Assembly (NCBI GenBank): GCA_037783415.1
Contig: JAZGTN010000237.1
Location: forward strand, 289,838 to 353,837
Direction of reading: 5' to 3'
Length of the DNA: 64,000 bases
Source: Leptasterias polaris
Lineage: Eukaryota; Echinodermata; Asteroidea; Forcipulatida; Asteriidae
A program made the position numbers and the translations under genes. The notes under the pieces are model-generated. The model saw nothing but the letters and a program-made list of their open reading frames with translations. It was not told where the DNA came from and made no database searches. Positions 47,054-59,597 of this stretch are shown here, piece by piece (position 1 is the first letter of the stretch; each line of letters opens with the position of its first letter).

Positions 47054-47128
47054 TGAAATACATCTCATTCAATGAAACATATACGCACTTGTCAAGTGGC
47101 ACCAATGGAGCTTCATACTATACTTAAG

Positions 47129-48239
47129 TGTGTACATGTATTGTGAATAATTGTTCAAATGATGTGGGTCTATGTGTGAATAAATGAAACAAATATTGAG
47201 TGCATTTCTATTGTGCATTGTCACAGAATATATTCACTGGGTGAAATCTTGCTTTTCCATTTCACAAGACTTTGCCTCTTGAAATTGAATAGTCCAGATT
47301 TCACCTTGTGATTATATATTCTTTGACAATGCACTCATATGCATCCAATACTTGTATACTATTTTATAGCAGTAAGTAAAAACAATAATGGTGAATTTTG
47401 AGTTAACTTCCCCCGCCGCCCCCCCCCCCCCCCCCATTTTGGTTGCCATATTCAAAGACATCTCTAAAATGTTCCGAACCAGTTTGTGGAAGAGAAAAAT
47501 TAGCAGTGACTGGATAATGAGACTTTGGAAGACTCACTCATTATCCATATACCAAATTTGCTTCTTTTCACATTCAAAGCACTGCTGTTAGTTGTAGGAT
47601 GCACAGATATGCTATACATACCACCCACCCTTCAAAAGGTTTTACCATTGTTTTACCTTGCCATTGTGCTCAATAGTATTTTTAACAGTCACATGTACTT
47701 GTATATATATATTTGTATATTTAATTAGCATTAAGCTTTATTCATACTTTAACATTCTAAAAATTGGGGTCTTAGATTGGTTTTGGTCAACGTAATGCTG
47801 ATTTATAGGCAAAATTATATAGAAAATACAATAAAAGTCATATTGTGATAGTTTCAGCGAAATTTTGTGTCTACTTGCTGAGAAAACGGCACGTGCCCCC
47901 CGGGTAAAATTTGAATTTATTTTATTTATTTTTTTTCTGCTTAAAAATTTGCCATAAGTGCGTGTGTGGTGTCTTTTCCCCCAGCGGCAGGATGGATTTG
48001 TTTTTCATCCTATGCCTATCAAATTTGTTTCTTTCTGCCAAAATGAATCTTTCATGACATGTCACTTGTAATTGCTTAGATTTGCACGATAGCATAAGCG
48101 TTTGAAACCTGACGTGCCAATTTGTCCTGCATAAAATATATTTCATGTCGTTCTGGCATTCAAGTGTAAAGACTACACTAAGCTTGAACTATATTTTTTG
48201 AATGAATATGCATGAAACCAGATATTGCAGCGACCAGAT
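47129..48239. other. AT-rich intergenic stretch
   Basis: No gene recognised. It contains a poly-C run (about 47415-47435). A short segment near 47765-47890 (TAGATTGGTTTTGGTCAA, then GATAGTTTCAGC) resembles 19026-19140, indicating a diverged dispersed repeat. Confidence 0.5.
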
Positions 48240-48935
48240 CCAAACGCGATTTGTGGGATTAAAAAAAATTTTGAGTAAAATTAGAAGAGTGGTATGGATA
48301 AGAAGTGTTTAAAAAGTGTGTCTATTTCTCGGTTTCAGGCACACAGAGGCTTGATTTTTCACCCCTCAAAGTGCCAAAAGCTCAGAGCTTCCGGGGGCTT
48401 CGCCCCCTGGACCCCCCACCGGGACCTCACCCCTGGACCCCACCATCGATGTTACAGACATTTTTAGAGTAAACTTAGAAGATTTATATGGATCTGATTT
48501 CCAATAAGAGTGTGTCTATTTCTCTGTTTTAGGCACATGGAGGCTAATTGGTTTTTCACCCCTCAAAATGCCAAAAGCTCAGAGCTTCCGGGGGCTTCGC
48601 CCACTGGACCCCACCAGGGCTTCGCCCCTGGACCCCCACCATCGATGTTACAGAAAATTTTACAGTAAATTAAGAAGATTTATATGGATCTGATTTCCTA
48701 TAAAAGTTTGTCTATTTCTCTGTTTTAGGCTCATGGAGGCCTGATTTTTCAAAATGCCAAAGACTCGGAGCTTCAGGGGGATTCGCCCCCTGAACCCCCA
48801 CCGGGGCTTCGCCCCTGGATCCCACCAGGGGCCGGCACGGCCCCTGGACCCCACCCATTTTTGGTCTACCCGCTAATACAAAATCCTGGTTGCGCCGTTG
48901 TGCCCCCCGGTTTAAAAAATCCTGGATCCGCCCCT
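48240..48935. repeat. Three diverged copies of a ~190-bp unit ending in a transposon-like terminus
   Basis: The blocks near 48320-48470, 48505-48655 and 48710-48850 share TGTGTCTATTTCTC, TTTTAGGC, GCCAAAAGCTCAGAGCTTCC, the GC-rich GGGGCTTCGCCCCTGGACCC and CCATCGATGTTACAGA. The region ends AATCCTGGATCCGCCCCTG, a terminus common in invertebrate DNA transposons (from memory). It abuts the DIRS-like element. No coding frame. Confidence 0.65.
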
Positions 48936-48951
48936 GGTAACAAACCAAGCT

Positions 48952-50187
48952 ATGGATAGTTTTTTGGACATCGGGGATTTCTCAGATTTATCTCCGCAAA
49001 CGACACCTCTGAGACGGGGTTCTGGTTTACCAATGGAAGATGGCTCAATAGCCAACCTTTCCGAAATTTCTGAAACGGAAGTTAAACAACCAGCAGAAGT
49101 TATGGGAAAAGAGACTTTGAAGTGTAAAGGTAAGACAAAACTGTCTAAAACTCTACACATTATCCCGAATACAGTCAGTATGCCATTCCAGGGCGTTGCC
49201 ACTACGTCCACACCCAATGAACTGTGGCAAGGGTTAATAAACAACACCTTAATGCAAGCAATGAAAGAGGGCTTTGCCCAATTCACTAGTGAATTCATTG
49301 AGGCGACTAATATCAAAGGAAAGGAATGCAAGCGTAGCTCCTCGAGCACCAATGTGCCCGAGCAGAAAGCCAAACGGCTGAAATCAGTCGTGGTTGTTCC
49401 AAACCAAGCAGATTCTGATGACACAAGCTGAACTAAGACGCCTGTTCTCTGAGGATGAACAAAATGGCTCGTCAAGTGACGATCTTTTGGGCGATGTCCA
49501 ACAGGAGTATGAAGCAGATGATAAGATTGGACCCAAAATTAAAGACAAGCTTGGTATACCCTGACTGACAAAATCCTCATGACAAAGTTGTCTGATGATA
49601 AACTGTCTGAAAAGCAAAAAGCTTACAGCAGACCCCAAAATTGTATCAATCTAATAAAAACGAAAGTGAACCCAGATAGTTCAAAAATTGCTTGTTTTAG
49701 CATTTGTTCCTCTACTGCAAATAACAGAAGTTGCTAGCAAAGCAAGGTGCCAAAGAAGAGGTAAAACTAGCTACGGACACTATAACTTTAATGGCTAATG
49801 CCAACATTGAGCTAAACTTGAGACGTAGGGAACTAATGCGTCCCGATCTCAATACACATTACCAGCGCCTCTGCGCTCTTTCGGTCCCAATTGCCAAACT
49901 TCTTTTTGGGGACGAATTGACCAAAGCAGTTCATGACATAAAACAACCAACAAAGTTGTAAATAAACTTGGTCATCAGGCTGATGGACGTAATAACAACT
50001 TTGGGTACAGGCCGTTCAATGTCGGCAAAAAAAGTACAACCAGTCCTACTCCCATCCCTACTCCCATCCAAGGGAATCGACCCGGGTAAAAAGCAGCCAC
50101 AGCCGGGGACGAGGATACAGGCGGGGCCAAAGCACAGTGACACGCCCGTAAATGCGCCAAGTTCTTCCAGCATAGCACAGGTTAGCA
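48952..50187 (+). pseudogene. DIRS-like retrotransposon, gag-like region (frameshifted)
   Basis: The ATG at 48952 opens a 159-codon frame (MDSFLDIGDFSDLSPQTT) with an acidic N-terminus. After frameshifts and stops, further blocks follow: LRRLFSEDEQNGSSSDDLLG, QKAYSRPQNC, IELNLRRRELMRPDLN, and LSVPIAKLLFGDEL with KAVHDIK. The RRRELMRPDLN..YQRLC..VPIAKLLFGD pattern is what I recall of gag-like proteins of DIRS/Ngaro-type tyrosine-recombinase retrotransposons. At least three reading-frame breaks are present, so it is not functional. The frame at the right end (to 50196) continues into the RT part at 59607 once the large insertion is ignored. Confidence 0.75.
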
Positions 50188-50196
50188 CATTTATTG
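50188..50196. repeat. Left copy of the 9-bp target-site duplication (CATTTATTG)
   Basis: CATTTATTG here is repeated exactly at 59598-59606, immediately outside the two ends of the 9.4-kb foldback element. A 9-bp duplication is usual for Mutator-like and FB-type elements. Confidence 0.85.
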
Positions 50197-52256
50197 GGTG
50201 TGGGTAAAAGCCGGAATTGCCTGATCTGCCTGATCTGCCGGAACTCGAAATAGAATACACTGTTTTTCGAAAATGTGCAATAGAGGCAGCCGGAACTGAA
50301 TATAGATAGTCATAAATATAAGTTGTTATCATAATTACCCACTTCGCTCTGCACAAGATTATCCCCGGAACTCAAAAACGGTAAAATTTGACTAACTTTG
50401 TTGATCGCCTGACGGACAAAACAGTCAGCAGGTACCAGACTAAGCAACAGACGCACGCAAAGTGTCATTCGTAATCGGGCGTTGCAAGCAGGGTGCGTGG
50501 GAAGGTCGCTTATTGCAGGTCGGAACTCGCTTTGCGTTGTGTGTCCATAGCGTTTATCGAACGTATGATAAATGCAACGGTCGCTGATTGCAGGTCGGAA
50601 CTCACATTGGTTGCACGCTCTAACGTTTACTGCATAACCATATTATGATCGCTGTGTATCCTATGTGTGAGCTGATCAGCGACGCACGGTGGTTGGAGGT
50701 TGCAGGTCGGAACTCGCGTATGTTTGAACTTGGGAAGTCAAAACTTTACACCGTGGAAGAATCTTTGCAGACACCATGTAAATAAATCAGTTGTATGTTT
50801 CCTGTTTTCGACAGCATTATTTTCTTGGCTTGTCATACTGTATGCGTACTACCTCCATGGTTAAACTTTGTGGGTAAAAGCTGGAACTATCTCTGTTTTA
50901 TTTATGTTTTTCTGCATACGACGCGTAGGTTATTCAGTAGTCGGTACATAGCTTGCTCTATGATGGTACACATCATACGTTGTACGGTATTTGGCGGGTA
51001 AAAGCCGGAATCATCAATTCTGTTTTACTACGATGCTTAGGGAATTCAGTAGATCGTACAGACCATACGTTGTGCAGTATTTGGTGGGTAAAAGCCGGAA
51101 CGATCGCAGTTTTCTGTTTTACTACGATGCTTAGGTAATCAACACAAGTTGTACACACCATCCTACTTTGTGCGTTATTTAGTGGGTAAAAGCTGGAACG
51201 GTCGCAGTTTGATTTGAAATTAATCTTTCAAAAGATTTTGTTTAGTTATGGAAAGAATTTATAAAATCAAACCAGTGGATTTAAAATTAAATCTCTACAG
51301 ATTTAACCTTCACCTGTTTAAATCGGGGCCTATTATTTTATTTTATAAAACATCGTCCATTATGCATTGTTTGGAAGTTGCATGGGTCGAAACTCGCGTT
51401 GTGTTGACACATAGCATTGATTGTACATACATGTTAATATACATGTATGTACATGTACAGGTGGCGGGTGGCGTGAATGCAAAGGTCGGTGATCGCAGGT
51501 CGGAACTCACATTGCAGCGTAAGCTGATGGTGCATATTTCCAAAGCGGCGCACGGTGGTTGGAGGTTGCAGGTCGGAACTCGCGATAGTTTCAAAGTCAA
51601 AACTTTGCACCGTTGAGGTAATCTTTGCAGTAGGCCTAACATGTAAATAAATCAGTTGTATATTTTCGGTGGCGATTGAAACAATCCATGTTTCATGTTT
51701 TCGACAGCTTTATATTTTCTTGGCTTGTCATTTATTGATGTATTTTCCAGTAAATCAAGCTCAGGTTGGAACTGAAGAAGTTAGAAACCGGGTACGTGCG
51801 TGCAGTCCAACTTCATAAAGGTTCTCATGGAATAAATCATTTGTGGGTAAAATTCGAAAAGATTACAGTTTTATTCTTGTCAAGAAAAAAACGATGCTAA
51901 TGGAATTAAAATACAACTTATTGAATATTCAGCAGATCGTACACATGCCATGCTGTTTGCGTTAAACTGAGTGGGTAAAAGCCGGAACGCTCTCTGTTTT
52001 ATTTCTGTTTTTCTGTATACGACGCGTAGGTTATTCAGCAGATCGTACACACCATACGTTGTGCAGTATTTGGTGGGTAAAAGCCGGAACGATCGCAGTT
52101 TTCTGTTTTACTACGATGCTTAGGGAATCAACACTTATTCAGAGTAGATCGTACACACCATCTGCATGTGTGCATTAAACTTAGTGGGTAAAAATCGGAA
52201 CGATCCCAGTTTTATTTAAAGATAGTCTTTCAACAGATTTTGTGAAAGTATTATTA

Positions 52257-52301
52257 TCCCTTAGCGCTGGAAAACAGACTCCGTTTTCCAGCGCTAAGGG
52301 A
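52257..52301. repeat. Perfect 19-bp hairpin inside the foldback's left arm
   Basis: The arms (left TCCCTTAGCGCTGGAAAAC) at 52257-52275 and 52283-52301 are exact reverse complements with a 7-nt loop. Confidence 0.9.
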
Positions 52302-52620
52302 ATTATTAGGCCAAACAAGTTATTCAGGAGATCGTGCACATGCTGTGCGTTACTTAGTGGGTAAAAGTCGGAATGATCTCTTCAGTTTTATTTGAAAACT
52401 ATCTGGAAAGAATGTATAAGTCAATCCAGTGGATAAAATTAAAAACCTTTACATATTTAACCTTCAACCAAATCTATAGGTGTAAGCAATCTGTAGGGAC
52501 TGATTTTTAAATAATCCTTTGACTTCTTAAAATGTAGGCTAAACTAAAGCACCCCCATTTGGACCAGAATAAACCATCTGGTGGTCAGAAGTTACAGGTC
52601 AGAACTCGCGTTGTTTAGTA

Positions 52621-52812
52621 TTAAAGGCAATGGACACGTTTGGTAGTGTCAAAGACCAGCATTCTGACTTGTGTATCCCAAACTATGCATACAAATAAAA
52701 CATCTGTGTGAACATTTGGACTCAATTAGTCATCGAAGTTGCAAGAGAATAATGAAAGAAAAATGTCACAAATTTGTGTGCTTTCAGACGCATAATAAAA
52801 GGCTTCATGCTG
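52621..52812. mobile_element. GGCACTG-family fragment in the centre of the foldback
   Basis: It starts TTAAAGGCAATGGACACGTT and continues with GTCAAAGACCAG, CATCGAAGTTGCAAGAGAA and TTTGTGTGCTTTCAG, matching the left half of the family. The right half is missing. It marks the inner edge of the foldback's left arm. Confidence 0.75.
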
Positions 52813-54409
52813 TCGGCTCTATCAGACTTTATTATTAACAATTTTTCTGATTTTTCTAAGGGAAAAACAATCGGAAAACAGACGAGAAGGAAGAATATCA
52901 GGCCTGTAGAAAGCGCTCCTATAGTCCCTATATGTATGCATTTGGTGGTTCTATACAGAAACAATAGGCCTACTGGAAACTCTCTTTACTTTTTTGATTT
53001 CTTTGCACAATCCACTATTTATGTGGTAAAAATTTAATAAACCTTTTAAATGAAAACCGCAGGTGTGCAACTGTTCAAAATGTGAATCTATATTATATGT
53101 GCGTGTACTTTTTTTAAAAGTCTGTTACAGGCTAAAAGGGGCAACTCATGTCAGCAGCGCCAAACAGTGGCTTACAGATCAGCAAGACAGCCAAAAGGCG
53201 CTAAGTTAGATGCAGTAATGTCAAATGATTACATCAGCGCAATCCTCAAGGCTTAATCCGCATAAAGAAATGCTGAACAATCTATGTACAACGACGGAAG
53301 TCTAGGCCCAGGAATGCTTTGAGTACTAGGAAGAGCACTCAACCATAAAGACAGAGTCTTATGAGAAGATGTTGATAAAGTACTAAAGAAGGGACTGGAA
53401 AGAGGTTTATTTACCGAAGACATTCAGTGACAGGAAAAACTAAGAGGATATTCAGTATTTATAAAACCAAAAAATATCAAATGTTCAACCGCAAAGAAAG
53501 AATATCTAAAAGAGCTCGACCAGATCTGCAACATGATGTATTTTGTTTTCTTTAATTACAAAGGTTACGGTGTTCGGGTTCTTTCATGTGACGTATGTTG
53601 ATGTAGCTGATGTAGGTCATGAGTAGATAACTTTGAGTTAATGGAAATTTGAACTTGATGTCGGTACAGATGTGTCATTTAAGTGTATATCTTGATGTGA
53701 AGTTTGAAGGTTATGTGAGATTGGGATATACAGATTTGGATTATCTGACTTATGTAACTAATATGCTGTTTATTTTGAAATGTTGATATGTTTAATAATT
53801 GTTTGCATCTTACGAGACAAGGGTCAAGACTTTACAAATATTGCCGTGTAATAAGTGCCCATGCTCGTAGCCTATTGTTATTATAATTTTTATAAATTTT
53901 TTCCTAAAAGGATTTTTTTTTCTTTCTCTGGTTTTCCTGTACGCATGCCAGTGCATGCAAGAAAGCCAGAAAAATTCCTGTCTGATACTGAACGTTGTAT
54001 GATTCCTTGAAAGCAATTGAAAGCGTAATAAAAGGGTTTATCCGTGGTGGAACCAAATAGTGTAAAAAACATGTTGTGTAGTGTGGGTTATTGACAATGT
54101 TTGTTTGAGTAATTTTTGTAGGGTTTTGGCATAACATAAAATCCGTCAAAACTAGTCAATTATCTCAATTCAATCACTTCTTAGACTTTTATTATGACAA
54201 TACTAGTATTTAACGATAACGTAATGAAAGGTCCTCGGATCAAACTCATCCAAGGCGATGCAAAAGCGGGACTGGACCTCGTCTCTAAAAAAGAGCCACC
54301 AAGCCTTGACTTCCTGCAGTCACGATTTGTACACAGCTCGACGGAAAAAACATTCAATCTTATATTTTATGGATTTTTTCCACTTCTTTTTTAAAATTAA
54401 CTAATCCAA

Positions 54410-54441
<32 letters not shown>

Positions 54442-54880
54442 AAACAAAAAAACAAACCCAAAAACACACAGAGAAAAAAGAAAGAAAAAACCCCAGATAA
54501 GTTTGGTGGTTCGATTTAACTTTTGTGTTATTAAAGATCATAGAAAAAGAAAATAATTAATTACTAGCTAAACATTATTTGTAGAGGCCTCACAACACCC
54601 AACTTTGAAGTTGGACAATTTTGTTTACCCTGCAGAACATTGTGCACATCGGATAAAGGCAGCGTCTTCGAATTGTTCGAATTGATGACACTAACCAAAG
54701 GGTGATGTGTTCCGCCATGAATTCACTGATACCACTCCAAATAAAAAAAAATGTCAACAATTAAAATTCAAATATCTCTTAAACAAAAAAAAATCAGCTT
54801 ATGGAATCAATTATCACTGTTTACTTGTTAGGCCTATGTTTTATTAAAACTGATCTACTGAATAACTTACGTTAATTCCC
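52813..54880. other. Central, mostly single-copy segment of the foldback
   Basis: AT-rich. A stretch at 53197-53560 read in one frame resembles decayed coding sequence (e.g. VDKVLKKGLERGLFTED, KLRGYSVFIKPKN) but has five in-frame stops and no recognised family. There is a poly-C run near 54408-54422 followed by an A-rich tract. No intact transposase is seen. Confidence 0.4.
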
Positions 54881-55929
54881 CAAGCCCCGTAGTAAAACAT
54901 AAATAAAACTGAGCTCGTTCCGACTTTTTACCCATCAGTAAACAACGCACAGCGTATGGTATTTACAATCTACTGAATAACTTGTGTTAATTCCCTTAGC
55001 GTCGTAGTAAAGAAACTGAGATCGTTCCGACTTTTACCTACTATTAATATGCCTTGATCAACCCCCTCATACACAAATGTGACTAGAAACGACTTTTGTG
55101 ATACCTGATGGATAAATTACTGAATTTTTGCTAATATGTTTATTTATTTATTTATTTATTTATGTATATATTTATTTATTTATCTATTTAAACTCTTTAG
55201 ACAATACATTATTACGAGCAGAGGCCGTCCATGGATTAGCAAAAGTAAAAATATAAATACTATAGAAATAATTTGAAATATGTGCAAACACAGCTCATTG
55301 AAAAGAATGAAAATAAAACAGTTTCAAAACGACGATGAATACTTGGAACGTTCCGACTTTTACCCACTACGTACGATCTACTGATATAAATTTGTTTGCG
55401 AGTTCCGACCTGCAACTTCTGACCACCGTACGATGCTTTAGATATTGACCCCATCAGTATACACTGCACTGTGAGTTCCGACCTGCAATCACCGACCTAA
55501 CTTTTATTTTACACTACCTAGTATCCTCCACTATCCGGTTTTTCAAGGCACCATAACTTTTTCTCTGAATTGAACAAAATAAACTGATCCAATATATCAA
55601 CTGATGCCCTAATTACCTTTCTTTGTTTATTAGAAGTATGCAAATATTAACTGGATGGGCATTGTAACTTTCACCCCTCGCATCGATCTTCGATGCCTTT
55701 CAATAGCGTCCCATTGTTTGAAGTGACTACAAGTGTTACTTGAGACTTTGTGTATGACTCTATAGCCAGCAGTTGTCTTTATTTTATTCAAAATCTTTTT
55801 ATTTAATTTTGAAAATTACCATGCTGATCTGCAAAAACTTGAACTAAAAAATTAACAAATAAAATGTGTGTAAATTATTCTTGAACTTCAACTCTGATTT
55901 TTATTTTGTTTTGTGTCTTTTTATGTTTC

Positions 55930-56304
55930 TTAAAGGCACTGGACACGTTTGGTATTTACACAAAATATATATTAGCATAAAAACTTACTTGGTAACAAGC
56001 AACGGAGAGCTGTTGATAGTATAAAACATTGTGAGAAACGACTCTCTCTGAAGTAACGTATAGTTTTGAGAAAGAGGTAACTTCTCACTAAAATATGAAA
56101 AGACTCTTGGCCTGAAGCCCCTCTTAGGCATCTGAAAGCACACAAATTTGTGCAACAAGGGTGTTTTTTCTTTCATTATTTTCTTACAACTTCGATGACC
56201 AATTCAGCCCATATTTTCACAGGTTTGTTATTTTATGCATATGTTGGGATACACCAAGTGAGAATACTGGTCTTTGATAATTACCAAACGTGTCCAGTGC
56301 CCTT
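55930..56304. mobile_element. Near-complete GGCACTG palindromic element
   Basis: It starts TTAAAGGCACTGGACACGTT and ends with the inverted form (AACGTGTCCAGTGCCC). The internal order is reversed compared with 8687-9254, so it lies in the opposite orientation. It is the most complete copy in the window (about 375 bp, non-coding) and interrupts the foldback's right arm. Confidence 0.85.
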
Positions 56305-59300
56305 ATCATTTATAATAAAACATATAAATAAACAGTGATAATTGAATCCACAAGCTGATGGTTGAATTTAATTGTAATAACATATTTTTTAATAATAATA
56401 ACATGAGGGTTGCACTAGTTTTTTCCAGACTATGAGAAAATGATATAAGGCACATGGCTTCTTTATGCCTCTGTATCCCCCCCCCCCCCCCAGAATGCTC
56501 AGCTGAAAGGTGAGTCACATGATTTGATCATCGTGAATATTATTGTGAATTGAAATAGGTGTTTGATGAAACTTTTTCGGTGGGCACAATTTTTTTGTAT
56601 GGCCCTAACAGTATGACACCTTGTAGAAATACATAATTAAACCAGAACTATTTGCATTTATAAGTACATGCAACCATGGAGGAAGGATTCCTCCATGATG
56701 CAACTAACAAGTGGAGCCTTACATGTTTCTAAGTTTTGGTCAACGAAGAGGAAACTCGATGTTGGGCATGTCGTCAAAAACAAACAACACGCGCAGTGAA
56801 AGATTTGCCTTGATTTCAGGATTGCCTTGTATACGCGATTTCCGGTGATTTGAACATCTGGGATCGTTCCGGCTTTTACCCAGTAAATAACGCACAGCGT
56901 ATGGTGGGCGATCTACTGAATAACTTGTAATAATTCCATAAGCGTCCAGGAAAGCAGAAATAAAACTGAGCTCGTTCCGACTTTTACCCAGTAAATAACG
57001 CACAGCGTATGGTGTGTACGATCTACTGACTAACCCGTGTTAATTCCCTAAGCATCGTAGTAAAACAGAAATAAAACTGAGCTCGTTCCAGTTTTTACCA
57101 TCAAATAACGCATAATGTATGGTGGGTACAATCTGAACGTCAACTTGTAAAAATTCCGTAAGCATCGTAGTAAAACAGAAATGATGATTCCGGCTTTTAC
57201 CCACCAAATACCGCACAACGTATGGTGTGTACCTCCATGGTACGATCTACTGACTAAACATAAATAATAAGCGTCGTATACAGAAAAACAGAAATAAAAC
57301 TGAGATCGTTCCAGCTTTTACCCATACTAAGTTTAACGCAAACAGCATGGTGTGTACGACTTGCTGAATATTGAATAATGTATATTTCAATTCCCTTAGC
57401 ATCGTTGTTTTACTGACAAGAATAAAACTGTAATCTTTTCGAATTTTACCCACAAATGATTTATTTCATGAGAACCTATGAAGCACGTACCACTAGTTTA
57501 GGTTTCTAAATTCATTGTAACTTCTTCAGTTCCGACCTGAGCTTGATTTTTTTAATACTGGAAAATACATCATTAAATGACAAGCCAAGAAAATATAAAG
57601 CTGTCGAAAACATGAAACATGGATTGTTTCAATCGCCACCAAAAATATACAACTGATTTATTTACATGTTAGGCCTACTGCAAAGATTACCTCAACGGTG
57701 TAAAGATTTGGACTTTCCCCTTGTTGAAACATAGGCCTACGCGATCGTAATTCCGACCTGCAACCTCCAACCACCGTGCGCCGCTTCGGAAATATGCACC
57801 ATCAGCTTACACTGCAATGTGAGTTCCGACCTGCGATCACCGACCTTTGCATTCACGCCACATGTACTGTACATGTACATTAACATTAATTACGGTAACT
57901 CACGTTTACATGTACCTATACGATCAATGCTAATGTCAACACAACGCGAGTTTCGACCCCTGCAAACTTCCAAAAAACGGACGCTGCTTTAGAATATTGA
58001 AGGCTAGGCCCCGGTTTAAACGGTGATTAGGTTAAATCTGTAGAGGTTTTAAAATTAAATCTACTTGATTGATTTTATAAAATCTTCCCATATAGTTAAA
58101 CAGAATCTTTTGAACGATTAAGTTCAGGCTTTACCCACAACCTGCACAACGTGTACGATCTACTGAATTCCCTAAGCATCGTAGTAAAACAGAAATGATC
58201 CGTTCCGGCTTTTACCCACCAAATACTGCACAACGTATGGTGTGTACGATCTACTGAATTCCCTAAGCATCGTAGTAAAACAGAAATGATGATTCCGGCT
58301 TTTACCCACCAAATACTGCACAACGTATGGTGTGTACGATCTACCGAATTCCCTAAGCATCGTAGTAAAAAGAAATGATCGTTCCGGCTTTTCCCCACCA
58401 AATACCGCACAACGTATGGTGTGTACGATCTGCTGAATTCCCTAAGCGTCGTAGAAAAGAGAAATTTATGATGATTCCGGCTTTTACCCACCAAATACTG
58501 CACAACGTATGGTGTGTACCATGATCTACTGAATAACTTGTGTTAATTCCCTAAGCGTCTAAAACATAATTAAAACTGAGCTCATTCCGACTTTTACCCA
58601 CTAAAATATGCCTTGATCAACCCCTTCATACACAAAATTAATGTGACTAAAAACGACTTTTCTGATACATGATCGGCAATTGACTGAATTTTTGCTAGTT
58701 TGTTTATTAATATTATTATTATTATTATTATTTTAAAAAAAAATATTTTAATCTATTTAAACCCCTAAGACAATACACTATGAGCAGAGGCGGTCCAGGG
58801 ATAAGCAAAAGTAAACATATAAATACAAATCATTAGGTCATTTAAAATATATAAAAAATAAAACAAACAATTTCAAAACAACGATAAATACTGCGATCGT
58901 TCTATTCCTACCTCCATGTTCTGACTTACACCCACTACGTACGATCTACTGATAATTTGTTTGCGAGTTCCGACCTGCAACTTCTGACCACCGTACGATG
59001 CTTTAGATGTTGGGCCCATCAGTATACACTGCACTGTGAGTTCCGACCTGCAATCAGCGACCTAAGTATTGTTTTACACTAGTATGTACACACACGATAA
59101 GCGCCATGGACACACACAACGCAAAGCGAATTCCGACCTTTAACATCTGACCACCGTACGACGCTTTGGATATTGGCCCCATCACAATACAGTATACACA
59201 CTGCACACTGTGAGTTCCGACCTGCAATAAGCGACCTTCCCAACACTGCCATGTGAGTTCCGATGCATTGTTTACATTGCTGCGACCCGATTACGAATAC

Positions 59301-59597
59301 AGCGCCAATTTGCGTGCGTCTGTTGCACAGTCTGATCTGGTACCTGCTGTCTGTTTTGTCTGTCACTACTACTGTAGTGTCATGCGATCAACAAAGTCAG
59401 TCAAATTTACTCGTTTTCGAGTTCCGGGGATATTCTTCTGCAGAGTTCAGTGGGTAATTATGACAAAAACTTACATTTCTGACCATTCCAATTGAATTCC
59501 GGCTTCACCTGCAGCGATTTTTTTTTATTTTAATATTTTTCTTTGACAGTTCCGGCAGATCAGGCAGATCAGGCAGTTCCGGCTTTTACCAATTGCC

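Larger units (their letters stand above)
44002..47128. mobile_element. Outer foldback element with GCGGCCGC-unit arrays
   Basis: The ends are inverted copies: left CTTAAGTATGAAGC then CCATTGGTGCCACTTGACAA, right the complement, interrupted by a 5-bp indel. They are followed by the shared GAATGAGATGTATTTCACGG. Directly inside each end begins an array of a 21-bp unit with the palindrome GCGGCCGC, short on the left (44070-44175) and long on the right (46467-47053). A second foldback (44176-46068) is embedded next to the left array. About 400 bp of single-copy DNA (46069-46466) remains as the centre. There is no protein-like gene. Confidence 0.8.
50197..59597. mobile_element. 9.4-kb foldback element inserted in the DIRS-like retrotransposon
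   Basis: The outer inverted repeats are GGTAAAAGCCGGAA, then TGCCTGATCTGCCTGATC and TGCCGGAACT, at 50203-50245 and inverted at 59550-59592. The arms stay collinear inward (left 50197-52440 with right about 56860-59597; a further piece 52560-52620 with about 55380-55440). They are built of two kinds of subrepeat: units of about 90-110 bp with GTGGGTAAAAGCCGGAACGATC, and units with GCAGGTCGGAACTC. The right arm holds an extra direct duplication of about 600 bp (54900-55500 and 58540-59050). The centre (52621-54880) has no intact gene. Perfect 9-bp target duplications flank it. The design resembles sea-urchin TU and Drosophila FB foldbacks; the superfamily is inferred. Confidence 0.85.

Noticed and set aside
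46445..47068. 207- to 212-codon repetitive frames on both strands
   Set aside because: They arise from the 21-bp period of the GCGGCCGC array; a simple repeat without stops, not a gene.
53197..53560. Decayed transposase or other ORF in the foldback centre
   Set aside because: Five in-frame stops in about 120 codons and no recognisable motif; not distinguishable from chance at this composition.
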